DNA of 11,255 nucleotides from JAYEID01 sp964581885 (GTDB taxonomy: Bacteria; Patescibacteriota; WWE3; JAUXAW01; JAYEID01). Positions 6,430 through 11,255 of this stretch are shown in pieces (the stretch's first letter is position 1; every line of letters starts with the position of its first letter). The stretch covers positions 1 through 11,255 of the forward strand of contig CAZOPS010000023.1 of NCBI GenBank assembly GCA_964581885.1. The letters are read 5' to 3'. A program made the translations under genes and the position numbers. The notes below the pieces were generated by a model. The model had not been told where the DNA came from. It worked only from the letters and a program-made list of their open reading frames with translations, and searched no databases.

Positions 6430-8358
6430 TTATAGATCAAGTGATTTGTTGGAAATTTTTTCTTGGGCTCGGTTTGCAAATTTTTTAATTTTGGTAGTTC
6501 CCAGATCTTCTCCATCGCGAACACGGAGAGATATTTCGTCTCCAGCTGCCTCTTCCCTACTCCCGACAATAAGCATGTAGGGAACTTTTTGTATTTCAGC
6601 GTTGCGAATTTTCTTTTCTAGGGTATCGTCATTTGTATCTACTTCTACTCTAAACCTTCCAGTGGCGTTCTCAATTATATTTCTAAGATCTTTTGCAACA
6701 GTTTGGGCATATTGATTTTGTTTTTCAGAAACAGGGATTACGAGTGCTTGTACAGGTGCTAGCCAGACCGGGAAGTTTCCTGCGCAATTTTCGATAAAAA
6801 TACCTAGGAAGCGCTCGATCGAACCGTAGAGAACGCGATGAATCATTACTGGACGCTCTTCAATCCCTTCCCTCGTGGTGTATTTAAGGTCGAAGTTCTC
6901 TGGTTGGGCAAAGTCGAGTTGGATAGTGGAACATTGCCAGGTTCGGCCAATAGTATCACGAAGGTGGAAATCAAATTTCGGCCCATAGAAAGCACCTTCG
7001 CCCTCATTAGTTTGGTGAGGAACGTCTTTTTCCTCTAGAACCTCGCGCATTATTTTTTCAGCCTGTTCCCACGCATCTTTAGATCCAATTGAATTTTCCG
7101 GTTGGGTCGAGAATTCTAAGTGGTTGAGTTCTAACCCAAAAGTTTCGTAAACTTCGAAGCAGAGGTCAATTACTCTCTTTAGTTCATTCTTTATTTGGTT
7201 GGTTGTGCAATAGATGTGTGCATCGTCTTGGGTAAATTCGCGGGGGCGCAAAATGCCGCAAGTTTCGCCTGAAGCTTCGTAGCGGTGCACAACTCCCAAT
7301 TCTCCCATTCTAAGAGGAAAATCTCGGTATGAGCGTGGTTTTGATTTGTAGATGATCATTCCCCCATCGCAATTCATAGGTTTGATAGCCATGTTCCAGT
7401 CTTCTGCATCAGCGGTTGTTACTTTATACATCTTTTTTAAGAAGGTTTCGGTGTGACCACTGCGCTCCCAAGTTTTGCGGGTAAGAATTTCTGGTGTGCG
7501 CACTTCTACATACCCTTCTCGTTCGTGTATTTCCCGCCAATAACGAATCATTTCCTTGACAATTGTGTAGCCTTTGGGGTGCCAGAAAATGTCAGCGGGG
7601 GCAGCAGGATGGAATGAAAACAGATCCAGTTCCCTTCCAATCTTGCGGTGGTCTCGTTCCTTTGCGTTTTCTAGCATTTTTAGGTGCTTTTTAAGCTCTT
7701 CTTTGGTTTCAAAGCTAAGTCCGTAGATACGAGTAAGCATGGGATTATTTTCGTCTCCCCGCCAATAGGCTCCAGCAATTTTGTGCAATTTGAAAGCTCC
7801 AATTTTGGAACTGTCTTCTACATGCGGTCCGCGGCAGAGGTCAACAAAATCCCCTGTTTTGTAGATTGATACTTTTTCCGTCCCGGGCGAGGAAAAAGCC
7901 GGGCTTTGAGACCCTGCTTCGCCGGAGCCCCGCGCTTCGCCGAAGCTACGGCAGAGGCGAGGCTTCACCGAGGCGAGCCGCTCTTTAAAGCCCGGCTTTG
8001 AGGAATTGCCCGGGCCTAATTTTCCTTCGGAAGGCGGCCGTTCGCCTTGGGCAATTTCCTCAATTAATTCTAGTTTGTAGGGATTATTCTTAAACATCTC
8101 TTTCGCCTCCGCAATTGAAATCTCCTCCCGTTCGAATTTGTGCCCTTCTTTCTTTATCTTTTCCATTTCCTTTTCGATTTGAGGAAGATCCTCGTCAGAA
8201 ATTGGCTCGGGAAATTCAATGTCGTAGTAAAACCCGTTTTCAATTGCTGGCCCAATCCCAAATTTTGCATTAGGATAAAGTTTCTTTACTGCTGCAGCCA
8301 TAACATGTGCAACTGAATGCCTCCTTGTTTCTAGATTATGGTTGTTGTTATTGTTCAT
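6430..8358 (-). CDS. thrS: Threonyl-tRNA synthetase lacking TGS domain, with in-frame insertion
   Basis: ThrRS charges tRNA-Thr and edits mischarged Ser-tRNA-Thr. The 642-residue protein starts at the editing domain: HSVAH (14-18) and DLCRGPHV with Cys175 and His179 keep the editing residues, but the usual N-terminal TGS domain is absent. The catalytic core has all three zinc ligands: Cys330 in KPMNC, His381 in TQDDAHIYC, His507 in VMIHRVL. Motif 2 is present, and the anticodon-binding domain begins near 533 (LAPVQALVIPV). The familiar NCPGH reads NCDGG here. About 54 residues (about 108-161) between the helix ending EEIAQGE and the strand KVSIYKTGDFVD are foreign to the family and encoded by a GC-rich palindrome. 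ATG 8358 is ten bases after AGGGGG, itself part of the T-box terminator stem. Regulated by the upstream T-box. Confidence 0.96.
   Translation of the reverse strand: MNNNNNHNLETRRHSVAHVMAAAVKKLYPNAKFGIGPAIENGFYYDIEFPEPISDEDLPQIEKEMEKIKKEGHKFEREEISIAEAKEMFKNNPYKLELIEEIAQGERPPSEGKLGPGNSSKPGFKERLASVKPRLCRSFGEARGSGEAGSQSPAFSSPGTEKVSIYKTGDFVDLCRGPHVEDSSKIGAFKLHKIAGAYWRGDENNPMLTRIYGLSFETKEELKKHLKMLENAKERDHRKIGRELDLFSFHPAAPADIFWHPKGYTIVKEMIRYWREIHEREGYVEVRTPEILTRKTWERSGHTETFLKKMYKVTTADAEDWNMAIKPMNCDGGMIIYKSKPRSYRDFPLRMGELGVVHRYEASGETCGILRPREFTQDDAHIYCTTNQIKNELKRVIDLCFEVYETFGLELNHLEFSTQPENSIGSKDAWEQAEKIMREVLEEKDVPHQTNEGEGAFYGPKFDFHLRDTIGRTWQCSTIQLDFAQPENFDLKYTTREGIEERPVMIHRVLYGSIERFLGIFIENCAGNFPVWLAPVQALVIPVSEKQNQYAQTVAKDLRNIIENATGRFRVEVDTNDDTLEKKIRNAEIQKVPYMLIVGSREEAAGDEISLRVRDGEDLGTTKIKKFANRAQEKISNKSLDL
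7882..8061. repeat. GC-rich nested palindromic element inserted in thrS
   Basis: CCCGGGC (7882-7888) pairs with GCCCGGG (8008-8014), and AAAGCCGGGCTTT (7895-7907) pairs exactly with AAAGCCCGGCTTT (7987-7999). Between them lie GCTTCG-C-CGAAGC and a core close to the dispersed repeat: ACCCTGCTTCGCCGGAG here, ACCCTCCTTCGCCGAAAG elsewhere. To the right, CCTTC-G-GAAGG and AAGGCG/CGCCTT are further hairpins. GAGGAATTGCCC (8000-8011) is nearly the inverse of native thrS sequence at 8049-8061. The stretch is much richer in GC than the rest of thrS and stays open in the thrS frame. This resembles the way Rickettsia palindromic elements enter coding sequence. Confidence 0.8.
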
Positions 8359-8362
8359 AATT

Positions 8363-8390
8363 AAAAAACCCCCTGGCTAGTGCCAGAGGG
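8363..8390 (-). terminator. T-box intrinsic terminator
   Basis: CCCTCTGGC (8390-8382), loop ACTA, GCCAGGGGG (8377-8369), then six T residues. One G-T pair interrupts the stem. Its 5' arm is shared with the antiterminator, giving the exclusive switch. The 3' arm also contains AGGGGG, the only ribosome-site candidate for thrS, ten bases before the ATG, so termination and translation could be coupled. Confidence 0.9.
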
Positions 8391-8532
8391 TCCCTTTTGG
8401 GGAGGTTCCACCCTCATTGCCTAACCCGTATGCAGGATCAGGCCTCTTGATTACCTGCTATTTCGCTGCTTTGGCGGCTAAACATTCCAAAGTTGGTAAG
8501 TTTTTGGTCAACCGTTTAGCAATTTTATCTTT
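8363..8532 (-). ncRNA. T-box riboswitch (Thr), transcriptional, ultrashort Stem I
   Basis: The thrS leader has the parts of a T-box that senses uncharged tRNA. Stem I is GCTAAAC (8520-8514) with GTTTAGC (8483-8477), topped by CCAAA/TTTGG. Its apical loop holds ACC (8497-8495), a Thr codon followed by a purine, the best specifier candidate. A middle stem pairs GCAGG (8458-8454) with CCTGC (8436-8432), extended by ATCA/TGAT. The antiterminator pairs GAGGG (8415-8411) with CCCTC (8390-8386) and TCCC with GGGA, displaying TGGA (8410-8407) in the bulge GAGGGTGGAACC, a clear match to the AGGGTGGNACC consensus. The alternative is the terminator at 8390-8363. Uncharged tRNA-Thr should stabilise the antiterminator and turn thrS on. 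Stem I lacks the distal half of long T-boxes. Confidence 0.9.
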
Positions 8533-8538
8533 GCTATA

Positions 8539-8567
8539 AATCTAACCGCTTCTAGCCCTGCTGTCAA
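8539..8567 (-). promoter_or_regulatory. thrS promoter
   Basis: Perfect TTGACA (8567-8562), 17-nt spacer, TAGATT (8544-8539) on the minus strand. Start expected near 8532, twelve bases before Stem I of the T-box. Unlike the other promoters here it has no TG extension and drives a long leader. Confidence 0.75.
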
Positions 8568-8622
8568 GCACATTTGTCTCGTCTGTGTATTAGACTTTGG
8601 CTGTGGAGCCTCACGGACGCGG

Positions 8623-8652
8623 CTTTCGGCGAAGGAGGGTAACTACCTCCTT
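8623..8652 (-). repeat. Dispersed repeat copy 2 with hairpin, upstream of thrS
   Basis: On the minus strand AAGGAGG (8652-8646), loop TAGTTAC, CCTCCTT (8638-8632) forms a perfect 7-bp hairpin that continues into CGCCGAAAG. Bases 8642-8623 are identical to 2362-2381 on the other strand. GGCT-CCAC-AGCC (8610-8599) adds a second small hairpin. The element is upstream of the thrS promoter and not part of the T-box. Confidence 0.7.
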
Positions 8653-8764
8653 GTTAGAAGGGTCTTGCTTGCTAAGTAAGTGACAATGGTAGCAAATAAC
8701 AAATAAAAATATATCTTTTAAAAACACATCTTTCAGTCTCATCTACACTGTTGTTTTCTGGCTT

Positions 8765-8890
8765 GCAACGTGCAACGTGCAACGTGCAGCATGCAGCATG
8801 CAGCATGCAATATGCAACGTGTAGCATATAACATGCAACATGCAACATGCAACATATAACGTATTGCATATAATATGTTGCACGTTGAAA
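8765..8890. repeat. Eighteen-unit heptad repeat in the spacer upstream of thrS
   Basis: The stretch divides into 18 consecutive 7-mers with no phase break: GCAACGT x3, GCAGCAT x3, GCAATAT, GCAACGT, GTAGCAT, ATAACAT, GCAACAT x3, ATAACGT, ATTGCAT, ATAATAT, GTTGCAC, GTTGAAA. Runs of identical units next to diverged ones suggest rounds of local duplication. The last units drift to the inverse motif (GTTGCAC), so the tract is partly self-complementary. The minus-strand frame across it (8672-8869) is an artefact of the periodicity. Apart from this tract and the repeat at 8623-8652 I see nothing gene-like in 8571-8927. Confidence 0.95.
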
Positions 8891-8927
8891 AAATATGGTA
8901 AGGGGGTCTAGATTTTTTTGCGAATAC

Positions 8928-8957
8928 TTGAAATTTAGCTTGTTATTTTGCTAAGCT
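8928..8957 (+). promoter_or_regulatory. Extended -10 promoter of the 177-residue membrane protein
   Basis: TTGAAA (8928-8933), 18-nt spacer, TGC-TAAGCT (8949-8957). The -10 ends seven bases before the GTG at 8965, so transcription should start at or one base before the start codon: a predicted leaderless mRNA. No Shine-Dalgarno site is present. Confidence 0.6.
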
Positions 8958-8964
8958 CCGTTTA

Positions 8965-9498
8965 GTGGCGGTTTTATTTAGAAGTACAATTTATTTAGTT
9001 AGTTGTGTTACTCGATTAGTGATACCTTTTTTTCTTTGGCGCTATCCGTTTGCAGTTACTGTTGGCTCTGTTGTTCTGGATACATTTGATGTGGAGTTTT
9101 TCCGTTTAGCTACTAGTTCTACCAAAGTTAATTTATATCAGGTTTTGGATAAGAGTCTGGATTTTTATTGGTATGTGTTTGCTTTTATTTACACTCTTAC
9201 AACCCCTTATTGGGGTCTCTTTGCAGTTTTATTTTCTTTAAGGCTGATAGGAATGGTTGTTTTTCTTGTAACTGATGAGCGGCGTGTTTTTATGCTTTTC
9301 CCCAATATTTTTGAGAACTTTTTTGTTTTTTATGTTGTTGTTCAGACCTTTCCTGTTTTTTCCTCCTTACTTGAGTATCCAACTATTTTATGGGCAGGTT
9401 TTTTGCTTGGGGTGTTTAAGGTTCTTCAGGAGTATTTAGTGCATATTGCAGGTTTTTCACTCCATCGTACCCTTTTTAAAGATCCTCTTCGAGACTAA
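8965..9498 (+). CDS. Membrane protein with degenerate CDP-alcohol phosphatidyltransferase motif
   Basis: A hydrophobic 177-residue protein with about five or six membrane segments, starting with GTG placed by its promoter. I do not recognise it as a named gene. After a first span with TRLVIPFFL, residues 39-66 contain Asp39-x2-Asp42, Arg47, Asp62-x3-Asp66. That spacing matches the CDP-alcohol phosphotransferase signature D-x2-D-G-x2-A-R-x8..-G-x3-D-x3-D closely: all four aspartates and the arginine are in place, but the two glycines and the alanine are replaced (Val43, Tyr58, Phe46). Length and the later FSLRLIGM...DERR segment also fit PgsA-like proteins. It could be a divergent phospholipid-headgroup enzyme, a relic, or a chance match. 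The next gene converges on it, 27 bases away. Confidence 0.75.
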   Translation: MAVLFRSTIYLVSCVTRLVIPFFLWRYPFAVTVGSVVLDTFDVEFFRLATSSTKVNLYQVLDKSLDFYWYVFAFIYTLTTPYWGLFAVLFSLRLIGMVVFLVTDERRVFMLFPNIFENFFVFYVVVQTFPVFSSLLEYPTILWAGFLLGVFKVLQEYLVHIAGFSLHRTLFKDPLRD

Positions 9499-9525
9499 TT
9501 AGCGAATTTTTCTTCTAGTTTATGT

Positions 9526-10542
9526 TTAGAGCTTAAAATACTCAGCTTCTACTTTCTTGGTTGTGAGTTGGATTAGACCTGTCTTTCTAGAGAGAGTTAG
9601 GAAAAGTGAGGAAAGCAAAGGTGCCATGATTAGGGCAAGGCGACTGATAAAGTTTGTGGTGACAAATAATAAGAAAGCAAGAATAATAACAATTTTTTGT
9701 TGGTTTTCTGCTACTTCTTTTTCAATCTTCTCTTGGAGAATTTGGGTAGCGCCGGGAAGAGCTTTGGAGATGTCTAAGTTTCCTTCTTCTGTTATTTCGA
9801 TCTTTTCTAGATCTAAATTTTCTGGGTTGAACCCTAGTTGTTGTCGTGCACTACCCTCAGTAAGAGACTCCATAGATTCTTGCTTCAAAAATTCTAAAAT
9901 CTCTTTTTGGTTTGTTAGCCCAAGTTGGGATTCGAGGCGACTCCCAAGTAGGCTTTGTAGTTGAGTACCTATTTGTTGTTCTACAAATGGCGTAAAAGGT
10001 TCTGCTGCTTGTTCAATTATTCTTTCTGGGATTTCAAGTGTGGTTGCGTTTTTTTGAAGATTTATGCTGTGACCTACAGCAAAGGATATTCCCATGATTA
10101 GAGCAATAAAGAAATATAATTGTTTAATTTGTGGTTGGAATAGAGCACTCCGTCTTATGTTGATTGTGTTTTCAATTTTTGTTTGTAGGCTTTTTCTAAC
10201 TAGGTAAAGAGAAATAACAAATAATGCGCTTGAAAGAGTAAGTAAGAAGAGTAGTTGCAAGTTAAACCCAAGTTGAGGCAAGGCAAAGCCAGTTAGGATA
10301 ATTGCAAAACTTAGATAAAGAAGGTTTTTATTTTTGTGTGTGATACTAAGAATAGGAATGCCAGAAGCTCCGAGAAAAAGTAAGCTCAGGAATAACTTGA
10401 GCAACTCTGCTGGTTTGGCTAGTAGTGTAAATATGTAGTGTGGTGTTGTGGAAAGGTTTGCAATTATGGTGCTGAGCACAAAGGCTGAAAGTGCTACTGG
10501 TATGGCAAGAACAATTATTTTAACGATGTTTCTGTTTTTCAT
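9526..10542 (-). CDS. Uncharacterised polytopic membrane protein (338 residues)
   Basis: No family is recognised. Visible topology: membrane segments at about 7-29, 46-66, 73-90, 95-115 and 141-158, then a largely polar loop of about 120 residues (160-280) rich in Gln and Glu, then two more at about 283-299 and 302-317 and a short basic tail. The loop contains EQQIGTQLQSLLGSRLESQLGL and a stretch near 265-283 (ATQILQEKIEKEVAENQQK) that should form amphipathic helix or coiled coil, so it may oligomerise or bind a partner. The ATG at 10542 follows an extended -10 by six bases, suggesting a leaderless mRNA. No conserved catalytic motif is apparent. Convergent with the preceding gene. Confidence 0.85.
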   Translation of the reverse strand: MKNRNIVKIIVLAIPVALSAFVLSTIIANLSTTPHYIFTLLAKPAELLKLFLSLLFLGASGIPILSITHKNKNLLYLSFAIILTGFALPQLGFNLQLLFLLTLSSALFVISLYLVRKSLQTKIENTINIRRSALFQPQIKQLYFFIALIMGISFAVGHSINLQKNATTLEIPERIIEQAAEPFTPFVEQQIGTQLQSLLGSRLESQLGLTNQKEILEFLKQESMESLTEGSARQQLGFNPENLDLEKIEITEEGNLDISKALPGATQILQEKIEKEVAENQQKIVIILAFLLFVTTNFISRLALIMAPLLSSLFLTLSRKTGLIQLTTKKVEAEYFKL

Positions 10543-10548
10543 GAGTAT

Positions 10549-10557
10549 AGAATAGCA
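10549..10557 (-). promoter_or_regulatory. Extended -10 promoter, leaderless start
   Basis: TGC-TATTCT (10557-10549) on the minus strand is followed by six bases and then ATG, so +1 should be the A of the start codon. No good -35 is present at 17-18 nt, which an extended -10 can tolerate. An overlapping option is TTGCCC (10570-10565) with TATACT (10549-adjacent, 18-nt spacer), but it would place +1 inside the second codon. Confidence 0.5.
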
Positions 10558-10583
10558 AATTAATTAGGGGCAATACAGGTAGT

Positions 10584-10630
10584 TACTGAGGACTGAATAC
10601 TGATTCCTGATTACTGGTTATTGATTCTGG
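10584..10630. repeat. Heptad repeat at the 3' side of tRNA-Val
   Basis: Seven-mers TACTGAG, GACTGAA, TACTGAT, TCCTGAT, TACTGGT, TATTGAT (10584-10625) and a partial unit follow in one phase, with CTGA as core. The last partial unit runs into the encoded CCA end of the tRNA gene. Confidence 0.75.
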
Positions 10631-10705
10631 TGGGTGGTAGAGGATTTGAACCTCTGACCTTCTGCACGTCAAGCAGACGCTCTGGACCAGCTGAGCTAAC
10701 CACCC
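10628..10705 (-). tRNA. tRNA-Val (anticodon GAC), CCA encoded
   Basis: On the minus strand the acceptor GGGTGGT pairs with ACCACCC, the D arm GCTC/GAGC encloses AGCTGGTCCA, the anticodon stem TCTGC/GCAGA encloses TTGACGT (anticodon GAC, 10670-10668), the variable loop is AGGTC, and the T arm AGAGG/CCTCT encloses TTCAAAT. Discriminator A is followed by CCA in the genome (10630-10628). The 75 bases plus CCA have no mismatched stem pair. It reads GUC and, by wobble, GUU. It lies between two heptad repeat tracts. Confidence 0.97.
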
Positions 10706-10712
10706 CCAAAGG

Positions 10713-10831
10713 GAAATTCGAAACTCGAAATTATAAATAACAAATAATAACCGAATTTCAATTTGTTTGTGATTTGGATTTTGACATTTGGAATTTAGAA
10801 TTTATTTGATATTTGGGTTTTGTTATTTGGT
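10713..10831. repeat. Seventeen-unit AT-rich heptad repeat between tRNA-Val and clpP
   Basis: Units in one phase: GAAATTC, GAAACTC, GAAATTA, TAAATAA, CAAATAA, TAACCGA, ATTTCAA, TTTGTTT, GTGATTT, GGATTTT, GACATTT, GGAATTT, AGAATTT, ATTTGAT, ATTTGGG, TTTTGTT, ATTTGGT. The left half is GAAAT-like and the right half its near inverse (ATTTGG/GGAATTT), so the tract is partly self-complementary. It fills the spacer from the tRNA 5' end almost to the clpP stop codon. Confidence 0.8.
10730..10735 (-). promoter_or_regulatory. Possible tRNA-Val -10 element
   Basis: A perfect TATAAT on the minus strand, 25 bases before the tRNA 5' end, inside the heptad tract. The nearest -35-like TTGAAA is 20 bases upstream, too far for a standard promoter, so the call rests on the -10 alone. 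Confidence 0.35.
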
Positions 10832-10845
10832 GCTTTTGTAGTCTT

Positions 10846-11255
10846 CTACAGAACTTTGTCTATAATACCATACTCTTTGGCATCTTCTGCAGTCATGTAG
10901 AAGTCTCGGTCGAAATCTTCGTTAATGTCGTCAACCTTTTTTCCGGTATGTTCTGCTAGTTTTTCTGCGTAAAGTTCTTTTAGCCTCAAAATTTCTTTAG
11001 CATCAATTTGAATATCAGAAGCCTGCCCCCTAGCCTCTCCTAAGGGTTGGTGAATATGAATGATAGAGTGTGGCAAGGAAAATCTTTTGCCTTTTGTCCC
11101 TGCAGCTAAGAGTAAGGTTGCAGCTGATGCAGCTGTTCCTACCGCAATAGTTTGTACATCAGGTTTAAGAGTTCTTACTGTGTCGTAAATTGCCATTCCT
11201 GCATAGGCAGAGCCGCCTGGCGAGTTGATATACATTTTTATATCTTTTTTGGGAT
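10846..11255 (-). CDS. clpP: ATP-dependent Clp protease proteolytic subunit (5' end outside window)
   Basis: ClpP forms the tetradecameric serine protease chamber fed by ClpX or ClpC/A unfoldases. The 135 C-terminal residues are visible. The frame continues past the window edge: codons upstream of MYINSPGGS read PKKDIK, as expected in ClpP, so that methionine is internal. The catalytic triad is intact: Ser in GTAASAATLLLAAG, His in IHIHQPLGEARGQ, Asp in DFDRDFYMTAEDAKEYG. The C-terminus GIIDKVL is a normal end. The stop lies fifteen bases from the heptad tract, and no terminator hairpin is visible before the tRNA. Confidence 0.97.
   Translation of the reverse strand, partial: PKKDIKMYINSPGGSAYAGMAIYDTVRTLKPDVQTIAVGTAASAATLLLAAGTKGKRFSLPHSIIHIHQPLGEARGQASDIQIDAKEILRLKELYAEKLAEHTGKKVDDINEDFDRDFYMTAEDAKEYGIIDKVL

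Noticed and set aside
7876..8037. thrS as a pseudogene broken by an insertion
   Set aside because: The frame stays open through the insert and all editing, zinc and anticodon-domain motifs follow intact.
8477..8520. Kink-turn at the base of the T-box Stem I
   Set aside because: The internal loop (GGTTGA opposite AAT) vaguely resembles one, but the tandem G-A pairs are not both present, so I do not call it.
8672..8869. Minus-strand 65-residue frame rich in CMLHVAC-type repeats
   Set aside because: It is a by-product of the heptad DNA repeat: a 7-nt period gives a 7-residue peptide period. No promoter, ribosome site or non-repeat domain supports it.
8765..8890. CRISPR array
   Set aside because: The unit is 7 nt with no spacers between repeats and no cas genes in the window.

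Overview
The window looks like a chromosomal housekeeping segment from a Candidate Phyla Radiation (Patescibacteria) bacterium, possibly Microgenomates-like. That placement is inference from gene style, not a search result. It rests on AT-rich, lightly spaced genes; a threonyl-tRNA synthetase without its N-terminal TGS domain; a thrS-infC-rplT cluster with no rpmI; orphan small membrane proteins; and intergenic (even intragenic) degenerate repeats. The standard genetic code fits every gene.

Layout from left to right. A 7-bp tandem repeat lies at the left edge. On the minus strand follow recG and a 34-residue membrane microprotein that overlaps its start codon. Diverging from them is a class A penicillin-binding protein on the plus strand (2487-5141). 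Then, on the minus strand, come rplT, infC and thrS. thrS is preceded by a complete transcriptional T-box riboswitch with a very short Stem I. A repeat-filled spacer (8570-8964) follows. Next are two convergent membrane-protein genes. The first, on the plus strand, carries a degenerate CDP-alcohol phosphatidyltransferase motif. The second, on the minus strand, is an orphan with about seven membrane segments. A tRNA-Val(GAC) gene with encoded CCA follows, and the window ends inside clpP.

The genes serve replication-fork repair (RecG), wall synthesis (PBP), translation (L20, IF3, ThrRS, tRNA-Val) and proteolysis (ClpP). ThrRS synthesis is apparently controlled by uncharged tRNA-Thr through the T-box. 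L20 may control itself through a structured leader.

Three patterns go beyond ordinary annotation. (1) At least five tracts have a strict 7-nt period but different unit sequences; one lies inside recG and two bracket the tRNA gene. (2) A GC-rich nested palindrome inside thrS inserts about 54 residues in frame into the editing domain, recalling Rickettsia palindromic elements. It shares its core with dispersed repeats elsewhere in the window. (3) Extended -10 promoters of the form TGCTA-N-N-(C/A)T sit so close to start codons that several mRNAs should be leaderless or nearly so.
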